From assembly GCF_003710935.1 (NCBI RefSeq), contig NZ_RHHS01000024.1:1-58821 (forward strand): 58,821 bases of DNA. Direction: 5' to 3'. The DNA is from Brevibacillus gelatini (GTDB lineage Bacteria; Bacillota; Bacilli; Brevibacillales; Brevibacillaceae). The notes under the pieces are model-generated. The model searched no databases and was not told the DNA's origin. It was given only the letters and a program-made list of their open reading frames with translations. This document shows, in pieces, positions 1 through 8,764 of the stretch (positions are counted from its first letter, which is position 1; every line of letters begins with the position of its first letter). Made by a program: the position numbers and the translations under genes.

Positions 1-119
1 CCTCCTATCTTGTGATGGTCAGGACAACTTTCACGATAGAGGAACATCTACGTTTTTTCAATGTCTAGCACGGGTTATGGTGATGAATCAACAAAAAACA
101 TTCCAGGGAGTAATTTACA

Positions 120-600
120 ATGAATAAAAAGCTAGTATATCTCTCCACCCTTGCATTTACCCTCCTCACAGGTTGCTTGACTCTCTCTAACATCTCCAGC
201 GCCGAAGCAGATCCCCAAAAAGAAGCAGAGAGAGTCGTGCAAAACTTCGTGGACTTATTGGCTAACGAGGAATACGAAAAGGCTGCAGCTCTCGTAGATG
301 ATCCCAGGTTTGCAACGGAAGAAGAACAAATTCAGGCCTACAGGGAAAATGAGCATTCTGACGAAAAACTGGAGGGCTTTCAAATTGTTTCAGTGGATGT
401 AAAAAACGATAAAAAAGTCGAGGTAGATGTTGTTCACTACAAGAGTAGTAGGTACTCAGCAAGTGACATTACCAATCGAGAAAAAGGGGAAACAATGGAA
501 GATTGTTTTCAAGAAAGTCAAGGAATTCAACCATCGCTCACAAGAGACACCTTTTAAAGACAAGTATTTTCAAAAAGAAGGCTGCCCAGAAAGTCAATGA
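120..600 (+). pseudogene. Small secreted lipoprotein, 3' end apparently frameshifted
   Basis: The open frame runs 120-557. It begins with a signal peptide and lipobox (TLLTGC), so it should be a membrane-anchored lipoprotein. Residues after about 30 form an amphipathic alpha/beta domain that resembles the NTF2-like or DUF4878 type of small extracellular domain (inferred from pattern only). After residue ~109 the reading frame loses this character. The +1 frame, from about 448 to a TGA at 598-600, encodes TQQVTLPIEKKGKQWKIVF, the typical last strands of such domains. I therefore read this as one gene with a single frameshift near 444-450. It could be a true mutation or a sequence error. No function is known. 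Confidence 0.55.
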
Positions 601-630
601 CAACTGACTTTCCGGACAGCCCCTTCTTTT
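574..630. terminator. Bidirectional terminator
   Basis: Long imperfect inverted repeat (arms GGCTGCCCAGAAAGTCA and TGACTTTCCGGACAGCC) with T-rich tails on both strands. It separates the convergent lipoprotein gene and the glpT-like gene. Confidence 0.8.
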
Positions 631-1995
631 TTAATGATTCTTCACAACTTCCTGCCCCCGCACATTCCACGTCAGGGCAAAAACAAGAGCAGCCGCTACG
701 CATGATGCTGTCAGCAGCATAAACCCTGCATCCCAGCCGGCGGCGTCAACGATAACCCCCATCAGTGCATTCGCTGTGACGGTACCGCCCAGATAACCAA
801 ACAGGCCAGTCAGCCCTGCAGCGGTTCCGGCAGCTTTTTTCGGCACAAAATCAAGAGCTTGCAAACCGATCAGCATGACGGGACCGTAAATCAGGAAGCC
901 GATTGCGATCAGGCAAATCATATCGACGACGGAATTGCCCGCCGGGTTGAACCAGTAGACCAGAACTGCGATCAATACGCCGAGCATAAAGACAAACCCT
1001 GCGGGTCCACGCCGGCCCTTGAACAATTTGTCGGACAGCCAGCCGCACAGGAGCGTTCCCGGGATACCTGCCCATTCGTACAGGAAGTAGGCGACGCTCG
1101 ACTTGTTCATGTCAAAGCCCTTTTCCTCGCTCAAATAGGTCGGCGCCCAGTCCAGAACGCCGTAACGGACGAAGTAGACGAAGATGTTGGCAATCGCGAT
1201 GGCCCAGACCCATTTGTTGTTCAGCACGTATTTGAAAAGAATTTCTTTTGTGGACAATTCCGTTTCAAATGTTTTCTTCGTCTTGGTTGGGTAGTCATTG
1301 CGATATTCTTCAATCGGCGGCAGGCCGACTGACTGCGGAGTATCGCGAATCAGGAAATACGTAAGGAATGCCAGGACAATCGCAACGACAGCAGGCAGGA
1401 TAAAGACGCCTTCATAGCCGGAAGCGGAATTCCCGGAAAGTCCGGCAAAGATCGCTGCACCTGCAACAGCGAGAGGGGCCATCAAGCCTCCGCCGACGTT
1501 ATGGGCTACATTCCAGAGCGCTGTTTTGCTTCCTCTTTCACTTACGCTAAACCAGTGGACGAGGACGCGCCCGGATGGCGGCCAGCCCATTCCCTGGAAC
1601 CAGCCGTTCAAAAACAGCATCACAAACATGATCGTGACGGACGAAGTGAAGAAAGGGACAACGCCCATCAGCAAACTGATAAGGGCAGAAAGAATCAAAC
1701 CGGCTGGCAGGAACATTCGCGGGTTGCTGCGGTCTGAAAAAACAGCCATGACAAACTTGCTGATCCCGTAGGAAATCGAAATGGCGGATAACGCAAAACC
1801 AAGCTCTGCCTTTGTAAATCCTTCAGCGGTCAAATACGGCATGGCGAGCGAGAAGTTTTTGCGGATGAGATAGTACGCTGCATAACCAATGAAGATGCCG
1901 AGAAACACTTGAAGCCTGAGCTTTTTATACTCCGAATCAATTTGTTCAGCAGGCAATCTGTCAATGGGCGGTGCAGGCCTGAACAAGCTGAGCAT
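631..1995 (-). CDS. glpT: Glycerol-3-phosphate / organophosphate:phosphate antiporter (MFS)
   Basis: 454-residue major facilitator with 12 predicted membrane segments. It shows GlpT/UhpT family features: [10 protein letters not shown] early (the conserved phosphate-binding Arg), the signature [23 protein letters not shown], and [14 protein letters not shown] carrying the second substrate-site Arg. The family exchanges a phosphorylated C3 compound or hexose phosphate for inorganic phosphate. The start at 1995 is chosen because GGGGAGGA lies six bases upstream; a longer open frame up to 2118 has no ribosome site and no homology-like character. It is divergent from the two-component system at 2266-5675, which may control it (inference). 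GlpT is favoured over UhpT but not proven. Confidence 0.85.
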   Translation of the reverse strand: MLSLFRPAPPIDRLPAEQIDSEYKKLRLQVFLGIFIGYAAYYLIRKNFSLAMPYLTAEGFTKAELGFALSAISISYGISKFVMAVFSDRSNPRMFLPAGLILSALISLLMGVVPFFTSSVTIMFVMLFLNGWFQGMGWPPSGRVLVHWFSVSERGSKTALWNVAHNVGGGLMAPLAVAGAAIFAGLSGNSASGYEGVFILPAVVAIVLAFLTYFLIRDTPQSVGLPPIEEYRNDYPTKTKKTFETELSTKEILFKYVLNNKWVWAIAIANIFVYFVRYGVLDWAPTYLSEEKGFDMNKSSVAYFLYEWAGIPGTLLCGWLSDKLFKGRRGPAGFVFMLGVLIAVLVYWFNPAGNSVVDMICLIAIGFLIYGPVMLIGLQALDFVPKKAAGTAAGLTGLFGYLGGTVTANALMGVIVDAAGWDAGFMLLTASCVAAALVFALTWNVRGQEVVKNH

Positions 1996-2265
1996 CGTAT
2001 TCCTCCCCAATAAGTAATGTCTGACAAAGATGGCGACATACGCAAAAAAAACCCATACTTCGATGGCGCTTTCAAAAACGAAAGTGCCACAAAGTATGAG
2101 TCTCCGCGTCTCCATCATCGTTAACTTGTCAACAAGTGTATTCTATTATCTCGTGAAAACGATGTCAACGAGGGATTGGAAGACCATGCGAGACATACAA
2201 CGCTAGTGATATGCCGTAAATTGATATATCATAGTCTAGGAAGAATAAGGGAGAGTGACCATTTT

Positions 2266-4998
2266 ATGAGATTCCAAGTCAAGATGCTGTTGCTGTTCTC
2301 TTCAGTCATGCTTTTGTCCAACTCTCTTTTGTTCTACTTCCTGTACACCTCTTCCTGCAAGCTGGTGCAGGATTCCTTCGGGATGCAAACGAGGCACATG
2401 GCTTTGTCCATCGTCCATAATCTTGATGTGAAAAAATTCAAGAAAGTGGCGGAAAAGACGATGGAGGCAAAGGCCAGGAAGCTAGACAAATCCACGGTTT
2501 TAGCGATGCCCGAATATAAAGAACTGCGGCAGCAGCTCTGGCAACTGAAAAATCAGCACGGGATCAAATACTTGTTTACGATGGTCGAATATCGCCCAGG
2601 GCAGTACATGTATGTCATCGACGGATTTCCATTGGATTATCGGGGCAAGGGATTGTCCTTGCCGACAGAGATTGAGACGAATCACTATCAGGACCTGGTG
2701 GAAGCTTTTGCGGAAAAAACGATCAAGGTGAGCGACTTAACCTACAGCGACAAGTGGGGGGCGGCTGTCTCTACCTTTGCCCCCCTGTTTGATTCGCAGA
2801 ATCATTTTATCGGGGTCCTGGGAGTCGATGTCGACGGCACCGAGATTCATCAGCTTATGACAGAACACAGACGGAAAATCATCATCATCACGATCATTTC
2901 CACCATAGCCGGATTGCTGTTGGTCTATCTCATGACCCGGTATTTGCTTGCGCCTTTGCAACAGCTCATTCAAAAAATCCACCGGGTAAAGGATGGAGAT
3001 TTGCGCACAAGACTGGACTACGAGCGCCACGATGAAATCGGCCAGCTGGCATCTGCCTTTAACGAAATGGTGTCTGTCTTTTATTTTAACCAATTGAAAA
3101 AGAAGTCAGATGAATTGCAAAAAAGAAATGAGGCGTTGCTGTGTATCAATCAACTGAAAGATGAATTTTTGGCGCGGACGTCCCATGAGCTGCGCACTCC
3201 GTTGAACGGGATTATCGGGATCAGTGAATCCATTTTGGACGGAATCGGGGGCCCGGTTTCGGGGACGACGAGAAAAAACCTGCTGATGATTCTGGCGGTG
3301 GCCAAGCGTTTAAGCAACCGGATCAACGATTTGCTGGATTACTCCAAAGTGAAAAACCGGAAAATTGAGCTGCATGCAAAGGCGGTGGACGTTTCCCGCC
3401 TGGTGGAGGAAGTGGTCGCTGTATGCCAGTCGCTCGTAGACAAAAAAGTGGAGATCCGCAACCGGATTCGCGAGCCGCTGTGGGTCACAGGGGATGAGGC
3501 CAGGATCGAGCAAATTTTGTACAACCTCGTGGGCAATGCAATCAAGTTTACGGCAAAAGGATACGTCGAGATTTCCGCGCGACGTACGGGGCAGGAGGTC
3601 AAAATTTCCGTAAAGGATACGGGAAAAGGAGTGCCGCCGGATCGGATCGATGCGATTTTTCAACCGTATGAGCAGGCCGCTTCGCCGGAGCAGGAGGGAA
3701 TCGCAGGAACCGGCCTTGGCTTGTACATCACCAAATATTTGGTCGAACTGCATGGCGGTACGATTACGGCAGAGTCGCAGCCAGGAACAGGCTCCCTTTT
3801 TTCCTTTACGCTGCCCAGCGCCGCCATGGAAGCAGATTTCTCCAACGGGGTCGAGGAACTGGCAGCGGCTGTGGTTGAAAGCGGTTCCGAACAGCAAGAG
3901 AACCAGGTGAGCGAGAACATTTACGAAAAAAGCGTCCATATTTTGCTGGTGGAGGATGATCCGGTCAACGTTCAGGTCATTTGCAACCACTTTTCGCTGA
4001 AAGGCTGGAAGGTGACAGTTGTCCAAAACGGAAAAGACGCGCTGGAAAAAGTAGAAAGCCTCCCGTTTCATGTGGTCTTGCTGGACGTAATGCTCCCGGA
4101 TCGCAACGGTTTTGCCATATGCCGCGCGATCAGGGAAACATTCTCGGCCGTCGAACTGCCGATCATCCTGCTGACGGCCAAAAGCGGGGTGAATGATGTG
4201 ATCGAAGGCTTCCGCTCGGGAGCCAATGATTATCTCACCAAGCCGGTGACCCGAGAGGAATTGTTCGTCCGGATCGAGGCGCAGCTTACGATTGTAAAAG
4301 CGACCAGGGAATTGACTCTGTTGAAGGAAGCGGTCCAGGCAGGCACTTCCTCTTTGCGCCACGCGGTGAAAAACGATTTGGGCGTCATCACGCTCTTTTC
4401 GGAAAAGATCAAAGAGTACGCAGAGCAGAAGCAGCTCGCTGCCATTATCCAGGACGCCAGTGTCATCATCAGGAAGAACAACCATTTGTTCGCGATGATG
4501 CAGCGGGTCAACCACCTGACGTCCGATATTGAGCTTAAGAAGCAGAAGGGAAACATTTGCGAAACGATTGATTACGTCCTGTTGTCGCTGGAAAAGAAGC
4601 TGGAGTCCATCGTGGTCCGCAAAGCGTACGATCATCCGGTGTGGGTTGAGTACGATGCGATTCACATGGAGGAAGTGCTGCAAAATGTGCTGCAAAACGC
4701 TTGCGAAGCGATGGCGGGGACGGGAGGGAGACTGGATCTGGAGGTGAGAGAAGAGGACGGCAAAGTGACCGTCGCGATCAGAGACACCGGATATGGGGTC
4801 GCCAAGGAGCATTTGCCGCATCTTACGCAAATGTACTTTACGACCAAACGAAAGGAAGCCAATTTCGGGCTAGGTTTGTATTACTGCGAACGGGTTATGT
4901 CCAAGCATGGGGGAGCTTTGCGAATCGAAAGTGTCGAAGGGATGGGAACAACCGTCTCCTTGCACTTTTTTACCGACAGGAGAGGTGAAGTGGAGTGA
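2266..4998 (+). CDS. Hybrid sensor histidine kinase with two ATPase modules
   Basis: 910 residues. Domains in order: membrane segment (~7-27), extracytoplasmic Cache-like sensor (~28-205), second membrane segment (~206-228), HAMP (~228-282), HisKA with H-box SHELRTPLNG (His307), HATPase with N-box NLVGNAIKF and GTGLGLYITKYL, receiver domain with LLDVMLPDRNGF (Asp607) and Lys in YLTKPV, then a second dimerisation segment with LRHAVKND (His699) and a second HATPase (NVLQNACEAM, DTGYGV, FGLGLYYCERVMSKHGG). Start at 2266 follows GGGAGAG; the upstream extension lacks a ribosome site. The stop overlaps the response regulator start (GTGA), so they are co-translated. Two kinase modules in one chain is unusual. 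Ligand unknown. Confidence 0.85.
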   Translation: MRFQVKMLLLFSSVMLLSNSLLFYFLYTSSCKLVQDSFGMQTRHMALSIVHNLDVKKFKKVAEKTMEAKARKLDKSTVLAMPEYKELRQQLWQLKNQHGIKYLFTMVEYRPGQYMYVIDGFPLDYRGKGLSLPTEIETNHYQDLVEAFAEKTIKVSDLTYSDKWGAAVSTFAPLFDSQNHFIGVLGVDVDGTEIHQLMTEHRRKIIIITIISTIAGLLLVYLMTRYLLAPLQQLIQKIHRVKDGDLRTRLDYERHDEIGQLASAFNEMVSVFYFNQLKKKSDELQKRNEALLCINQLKDEFLARTSHELRTPLNGIIGISESILDGIGGPVSGTTRKNLLMILAVAKRLSNRINDLLDYSKVKNRKIELHAKAVDVSRLVEEVVAVCQSLVDKKVEIRNRIREPLWVTGDEARIEQILYNLVGNAIKFTAKGYVEISARRTGQEVKISVKDTGKGVPPDRIDAIFQPYEQAASPEQEGIAGTGLGLYITKYLVELHGGTITAESQPGTGSLFSFTLPSAAMEADFSNGVEELAAAVVESGSEQQENQVSENIYEKSVHILLVEDDPVNVQVICNHFSLKGWKVTVVQNGKDALEKVESLPFHVVLLDVMLPDRNGFAICRAIRETFSAVELPIILLTAKSGVNDVIEGFRSGANDYLTKPVTREELFVRIEAQLTIVKATRELTLLKEAVQAGTSSLRHAVKNDLGVITLFSEKIKEYAEQKQLAAIIQDASVIIRKNNHLFAMMQRVNHLTSDIELKKQKGNICETIDYVLLSLEKKLESIVVRKAYDHPVWVEYDAIHMEEVLQNVLQNACEAMAGTGGRLDLEVREEDGKVTVAIRDTGYGVAKEHLPHLTQMYFTTKRKEANFGLGLYYCERVMSKHGGALRIESVEGMGTTVSLHFFTDRRGEVE

Positions 4999-5675
4999 GC
5001 ATCCGCGTAATGCTGATTGAAGACGATCCAGACTGGATTGAAGGGATCAAATGGATTTTTCAAAAAACAAGCGATCTGATTCTGGTAGCTGCAATTCCCT
5101 CTTTGGAGACGGGCCTGGAGCTCGTCAAGCACCTGGAAGTGGATGTCATCCTGCTCGATGTCATGTTTCAGCAGGAGCGGGATGGCGTGCAAGCGATCAA
5201 TGAGCTTTTGGACATAAAAAAAGACGTCAAAATCATCATGCTGTCTTCCCTGGAGGACGAGAAGGTGATTTGGGATGCCTACTTGTACGGGGCGGTAAAC
5301 TACATTGTCAAATCGACCGATTACAACACGATACCGCAGGCCATTCGGGAAGCCTATGCCAACGAAGCGGGAATCCATGCCTCGTCGGCCAAGGCCATTC
5401 GCAAGGCGTTTCATCGGTTGAAAGAGGAGCATTTTCGCAAGCTCTTGACCCCGCAGGAGCGCCGAATCCTCACATACGTCTACCTGGGCAAAACAACCTC
5501 GGAAATCCGGACGATTCTGAATATCGAAGAGAAGACGATTGACAATCACATCACGAGCATCAACCGAAAGATGCAGGTCAAAAACCGGAAGGAGGCTGCT
5601 CAGATCGCCAAGAAAAAGGGCCTGCTGCTGGATGAAATCCTGTCGGGGGAAACGGGGGAAACTCCCCATATTTGA
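4995..5675 (+). CDS. NarL/LuxR-family response regulator
   Basis: 226 residues. The N-terminal receiver has the acidic pair EDD, the phosphoacceptor Asp55 in LLDVM and the conserved Lys in IVKST. The C-terminal LuxR-type helix-turn-helix has LTPQERRIL and the recognition region EEKTIDNHITSINRKM. It overlaps the kinase gene by four bases and is clearly its partner. It sits between a GlpT-type transporter (divergent) and the lasso peptide cluster, whose precursor starts 152 bases after its stop. It could regulate either one; neither link is shown by the sequence. Confidence 0.9.
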   Translation: MSIRVMLIEDDPDWIEGIKWIFQKTSDLILVAAIPSLETGLELVKHLEVDVILLDVMFQQERDGVQAINELLDIKKDVKIIMLSSLEDEKVIWDAYLYGAVNYIVKSTDYNTIPQAIREAYANEAGIHASSAKAIRKAFHRLKEEHFRKLLTPQERRILTYVYLGKTTSEIRTILNIEEKTIDNHITSINRKMQVKNRKEAAQIAKKKGLLLDEILSGETGETPHI

Positions 5676-5827
5676 CATAGGGGGTTTTCGCCATTTTCTC
5701 AGCCTGCAAGCAAGTGATTGGACAAAACAACCTGATTTAAAATAATGGATAACAAAATATTCCAGTTATAGGTAATCTAGTAAATGTAAGGCATGCCTAT
5801 CAATAATAGAGGGAGAGGGTGAGAGAT

Positions 5828-5941
5828 ATGCAACTGAAAGCTGGGGTTGTAAAAGAGTATGGCACGTTCATGAATGTAACGCTTGCCAAAAAAAGCAAAC
5901 CAGGCGACGGCAAACATGGCCGTGGCGTGAAAAAAGGCTAA
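5828..5941 (+). CDS. Lasso peptide precursor, highly cationic
   Basis: 37-residue ORF with ribosome site GAGAGGGTGAG just upstream. Lasso precursors carry a conserved Thr at leader position -2 and a core whose residue 7-9 is Asp or Glu. Here Thr18 fits -2, giving the core AKKSKPGDGKHGRGVKKG (residues 20-37), with Ala1 and Asp8 as the expected macrolactam partners: an 8-residue ring and a 10-residue tail. The core has six Lys, one Arg and one His, and its only acidic residue would be consumed by the ring. The leader YxxP motif is only partly present (Tyr11, with Phe14 where Pro is usual). Ala1 is less common than Gly1. It is followed at once by a stem-loop and genes B1, B2 and C, which strongly supports the assignment. 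Confidence 0.85.
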   Translation: MQLKAGVVKEYGTFMNVTLAKKSKPGDGKHGRGVKKG

Positions 5942-5951
5942 TAGCCTAGGC

Positions 5952-5980
5952 ATGAGAGAGTGGCGTTCCCACTCTCTCAT
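5952..5980 (+). promoter_or_regulatory. Stem-loop between precursor and processing genes
   Basis: Perfect 12-bp inverted repeat (ATGAGAGAGTGG, loop of five, then CCACTCTCTCAT) starting 11 bases after the precursor stop. No T-run follows, so it is not a canonical terminator. It is likely a partial terminator or RNA-stabilising element that keeps precursor transcript above enzyme transcript, as in other RiPP operons. Confidence 0.7.
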
Positions 5981-6005
5981 TTCCTGATGATAGGTGGGAT
6001 GAACG

Positions 6006-6281
6006 ATGATCGTGAGCCAAAGAGAAGAAATTTATACGACCGAGATGGGAGACGAGATCGTCCTGTTGGATATGAAGCATGGCGCGTATTACGGCCTGGA
6101 AGGTGCGACCATGGAGTTGTGGAAGGAATTGGCGGACGGCCCGGTAGATTCCGCCCAAATTTTAGCCAAATGGACGCAACTCTATCAGCAATCGGAAGAA
6201 GAATTGACGAGCATGTTGGATCAATCGATTCAGGAGCTCATCAGCAAAAAGTTGATTGTGGTGTCGGGCCATGATGTTTAG
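6006..6281 (+). CDS. Lasso peptide RRE protein B1 (PqqD family)
   Basis: 91 residues, PqqD-like throughout: MIVSQREEIYTTEMGDEIVLLDMKHGAYYGLEGATMELWKEL is the three-strand plus helix start of the RiPP recognition element. It binds the precursor leader and delivers it to the B2 protease. The ribosome site AGGTGGGA precedes it. Its end overlaps the B2 start by about 11 bases, typical of split-B lasso clusters in Firmicutes and Actinobacteria. There is no sign of fusion or truncation. Confidence 0.9.
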   Translation: MIVSQREEIYTTEMGDEIVLLDMKHGAYYGLEGATMELWKELADGPVDSAQILAKWTQLYQQSEEELTSMLDQSIQELISKKLIVVSGHDV

Positions 6282-6744
6282 AAGGTTTGGCGCAACCCAG
6301 GACAGTAACGCCTATGCGCTGATTATCCATGCGATGATCCGCAACCTGTTGCTGAAGGACGAGTTTATCGAAGCGTATCGGCAGCTTGCCGTGCAGATGT
6401 TTCCGCTCTACGAAAGCGCGGCAAGGCGAAAAGTGTCGCCAATCGACCGGAAGCAGTTGCAAAAGCTGGGGGAGCATCTGATTCAGTTGGATGAGGATGA
6501 CCAGTTGGTGGCGACGTGTGTATCGGTGGCGGTGACGATGCAGGTGCTGTTGTTTTGCACAGGGGTGGAAGCTGATTTGCTGATCGGCGTCAAGAAACTG
6601 GACGAGAAGCTGTTTGCCCATGCGTGGGTGAGAATGCCTGACGGCGAGATGATTGACCCGCAAAACAAGTATGGCGACTTGCAAGTGACGAAAATTCTCA
6701 GACTGAAAGAACAAGCGGAAAGGTGGGCCGTGTCATTGGGATGA
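6271..6744 (+). CDS. Lasso peptide leader protease B2 (transglutaminase-like)
   Basis: 157 residues. The family is a papain/transglutaminase-fold cysteine protease that removes the leader. The catalytic triad is visible: Cys83 (in QLVATCVSVAVTMQ), His117 (in FAHAWVRM) and Asp129 (in GEMIDPQNKYG). The start is taken at the ATG at 6271, inside the end of B1; the longer frame upstream uses a TTG without a ribosome site. Its stop overlaps the ATG of the cyclase gene (ATGA at 6741), so B1, B2 and C form a tight translationally coupled set. Confidence 0.9.
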   Translation: MMFRRFGATQDSNAYALIIHAMIRNLLLKDEFIEAYRQLAVQMFPLYESAARRKVSPIDRKQLQKLGEHLIQLDEDDQLVATCVSVAVTMQVLLFCTGVEADLLIGVKKLDEKLFAHAWVRMPDGEMIDPQNKYGDLQVTKILRLKEQAERWAVSLG

Positions 6745-8747
6745 AGATGTGGATAGCCTTGCATGGCGGAAGCGACCACGCCTGGAACAATTGGACGCGA
6801 AGCCTGTCTGTCTGGTTGCAGGATACCGTGACTGCCGTCGCTACATACGAGGGCGGCGCGATAAAAATGGCCGAATTTTGCTATCGCTATCAAACGAACA
6901 GCAAAGAGCCGCCGAGAAAAGAGAGATTGCGTTCTCCCTTTGTCATGGACGGCTGGCTGACCCATCCGAACAGCGGGTTTCAGCGGGCGGACAAGCTGTC
7001 CGGTCCGCAACGGGCCGAGTTGCACAGCTTGTTGAGCAACCGTCCGCAAGAAATGCTGCGCGCAAGCCACGGAGATTTTACGGTCGCTGTCTGGGAAGAG
7101 AGCAGTCAGACGCTGTATATCGGAAGTGACGGATATGGAACCAGGCCGATTTACTACTGGAAGGGACCTTCCAACGAATTGTACGTGTCCAATGATCTGC
7201 GAGCCTTGCTGCATGCGGAGGCTGTTCCGTTTGCCATTGATTACGAGCGCTGCGCGATGTATCTCAGCTCGCAATATGCCGTAGGCGAAAACAGCTTTGA
7301 CGAAAACACGTTTTTTCAGGAGATCAAAAAAGTTCCTGACGCCACCCTCTCCGTCTGGAAAGACAACCGGCTTGCGCACCGTTCCTATTGGGGAATCGAG
7401 GACCTGGCGCAGTTGCCGATGCTGCAAACAGATGCCGTTCCTTTGTTTCGGGAGCGGTTGATCGAGGTTGTGAACGAGCGGTTGTACCACGAGAAGACGA
7501 TTCTGGAGGTAAGCGGCGGGCTTGACTCCGCAGGCGTGCTGGCAGCAGCCTTGGCGGGCGGAAATCGCGAACGGATTCTCGGCGTCAACATCTCGTTTGC
7601 TGGCGACGACATGATTCAGAGCCACGACAGGGATGTCGTCCGGAAGCTGTTTCAGGATTTGCAGCTGCCGGGGATCATCATTCTCGGAGACAATACGCTG
7701 CGGATTGCGAATGCCGAGCTGGGCAGGGACCCGCTGTGGTACCTGGATGGCCCTGATCCGCGCGCCAATGTGCTGGTAAACGAGATGTACAATGCGCTTG
7801 CCAATGAGTTCCAGACCGATCTGGGGCTGACGGGAGAGGGCGGGGACTTTTTGTTTTCCGGCGAACACTATGTGCTGGATTCACTCCTTCGCCAGAAGAA
7901 ATTCAAAGCTTTTGGCCAGGCCTTGTGGGAATGGGCGGACAAGAGCCTCAGCCGGGCGGTGAAGCTGGGCTTTGCCTACGGGATCGCTCCTTTTCTCCCC
8001 GGGTTGAACAACTACCTGTATTACAAGCTGGCTTGGGCAGATACGGTGTGCGAGATGCCGGACTACTTCACGCAAACCCATCTGAACAGAGAGTCCCGGT
8101 CGAAGCAGGAGGACTATCAGCGGTACGCGAAAAGCCAGCCGTTGAAGTATTGGGGAAGACGGTACCATTACGATTACACATGGCCGCGGGCGAGCTATCT
8201 GGACGCTGTCGGCGTGTCGATGCAAAATATGCATCCTTTCTACGACAGGAGGATCATGGAGCTGTCTTTTTCGGTGCCGACCGAGCAGCATTACGATCTC
8301 AAGCGCGGGAAAGTCGAAAACTACTACGGGACGAAAATGTTGATTCGCAAAGCATTTACCGATATTCTGCCGCCTTACCTGTACGACCGGGTGACGAAGA
8401 CAAGCTACGCGCACATGGCGCGAAAAAGCCTGCAGAACGAAAAGCGGAACCTGCTGCAGTTGTTTGACCGGTCAGGAGAGGTGCAGTTACATACACTTGG
8501 CGTGATCGACAAGGAGAAATTTTGGGATCATCTGGTCGGGACGCTGATCCGATCAACGGATGTCAATAATGATTTGGGCATGTCGTACCAATTTTTGCGT
8601 GCGGTGATCGACATGGAAATCTGGCTGCAGGAGATGAGCAGGGGGAGACACCATGTGCTGGAGCGAGCCAAGCCATGCAATCCTCGCTGGTTGGCAGACG
8701 TGGAACTGATCGGGGAATCGCGGCGGCCGCAACATCTGGCCAGATAA
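6741..8747 (+). CDS. Lasso peptide cyclase C (asparagine synthetase-like)
   Basis: 668 residues, asparagine-synthetase B fold. It adenylates the core Asp side chain and closes the macrolactam with the N-terminal amine. The ATP-pyrophosphatase P-loop SGGLDS is at 258-263. The N-terminal region (~1-230) is a glutaminase-like domain lacking the catalytic Cys2, as is usual for lasso cyclases, which do not need ammonia. The later region contains LGLTGEGGDFLFSGEH and the AsnB-like helical C-terminus. The ATG at 6741 overlaps the B2 stop; an alternative GTG at 6723 would lengthen the overlap. It is followed after 17 bases by the first exporter gene. Confidence 0.9.
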   Translation: MKMWIALHGGSDHAWNNWTRSLSVWLQDTVTAVATYEGGAIKMAEFCYRYQTNSKEPPRKERLRSPFVMDGWLTHPNSGFQRADKLSGPQRAELHSLLSNRPQEMLRASHGDFTVAVWEESSQTLYIGSDGYGTRPIYYWKGPSNELYVSNDLRALLHAEAVPFAIDYERCAMYLSSQYAVGENSFDENTFFQEIKKVPDATLSVWKDNRLAHRSYWGIEDLAQLPMLQTDAVPLFRERLIEVVNERLYHEKTILEVSGGLDSAGVLAAALAGGNRERILGVNISFAGDDMIQSHDRDVVRKLFQDLQLPGIIILGDNTLRIANAELGRDPLWYLDGPDPRANVLVNEMYNALANEFQTDLGLTGEGGDFLFSGEHYVLDSLLRQKKFKAFGQALWEWADKSLSRAVKLGFAYGIAPFLPGLNNYLYYKLAWADTVCEMPDYFTQTHLNRESRSKQEDYQRYAKSQPLKYWGRRYHYDYTWPRASYLDAVGVSMQNMHPFYDRRIMELSFSVPTEQHYDLKRGKVENYYGTKMLIRKAFTDILPPYLYDRVTKTSYAHMARKSLQNEKRNLLQLFDRSGEVQLHTLGVIDKEKFWDHLVGTLIRSTDVNNDLGMSYQFLRAVIDMEIWLQEMSRGRHHVLERAKPCNPRWLADVELIGESRRPQHLAR

Positions 8748-8764
8748 AAAGGGGAACACGATGA

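Noticed and set aside
3310..4830. 506-codon open frame on the minus strand
   Set aside because: It lies inside the histidine kinase gene, is rich in His/Arg/Gln as expected for an antisense of GC-rich coding DNA, and has no ribosome site.
5828..5941. Alternative lasso core start using Thr13 as position -2
   Set aside because: That core would begin at Met15 and has no Asp/Glu at positions 7-9, so no ring could form.
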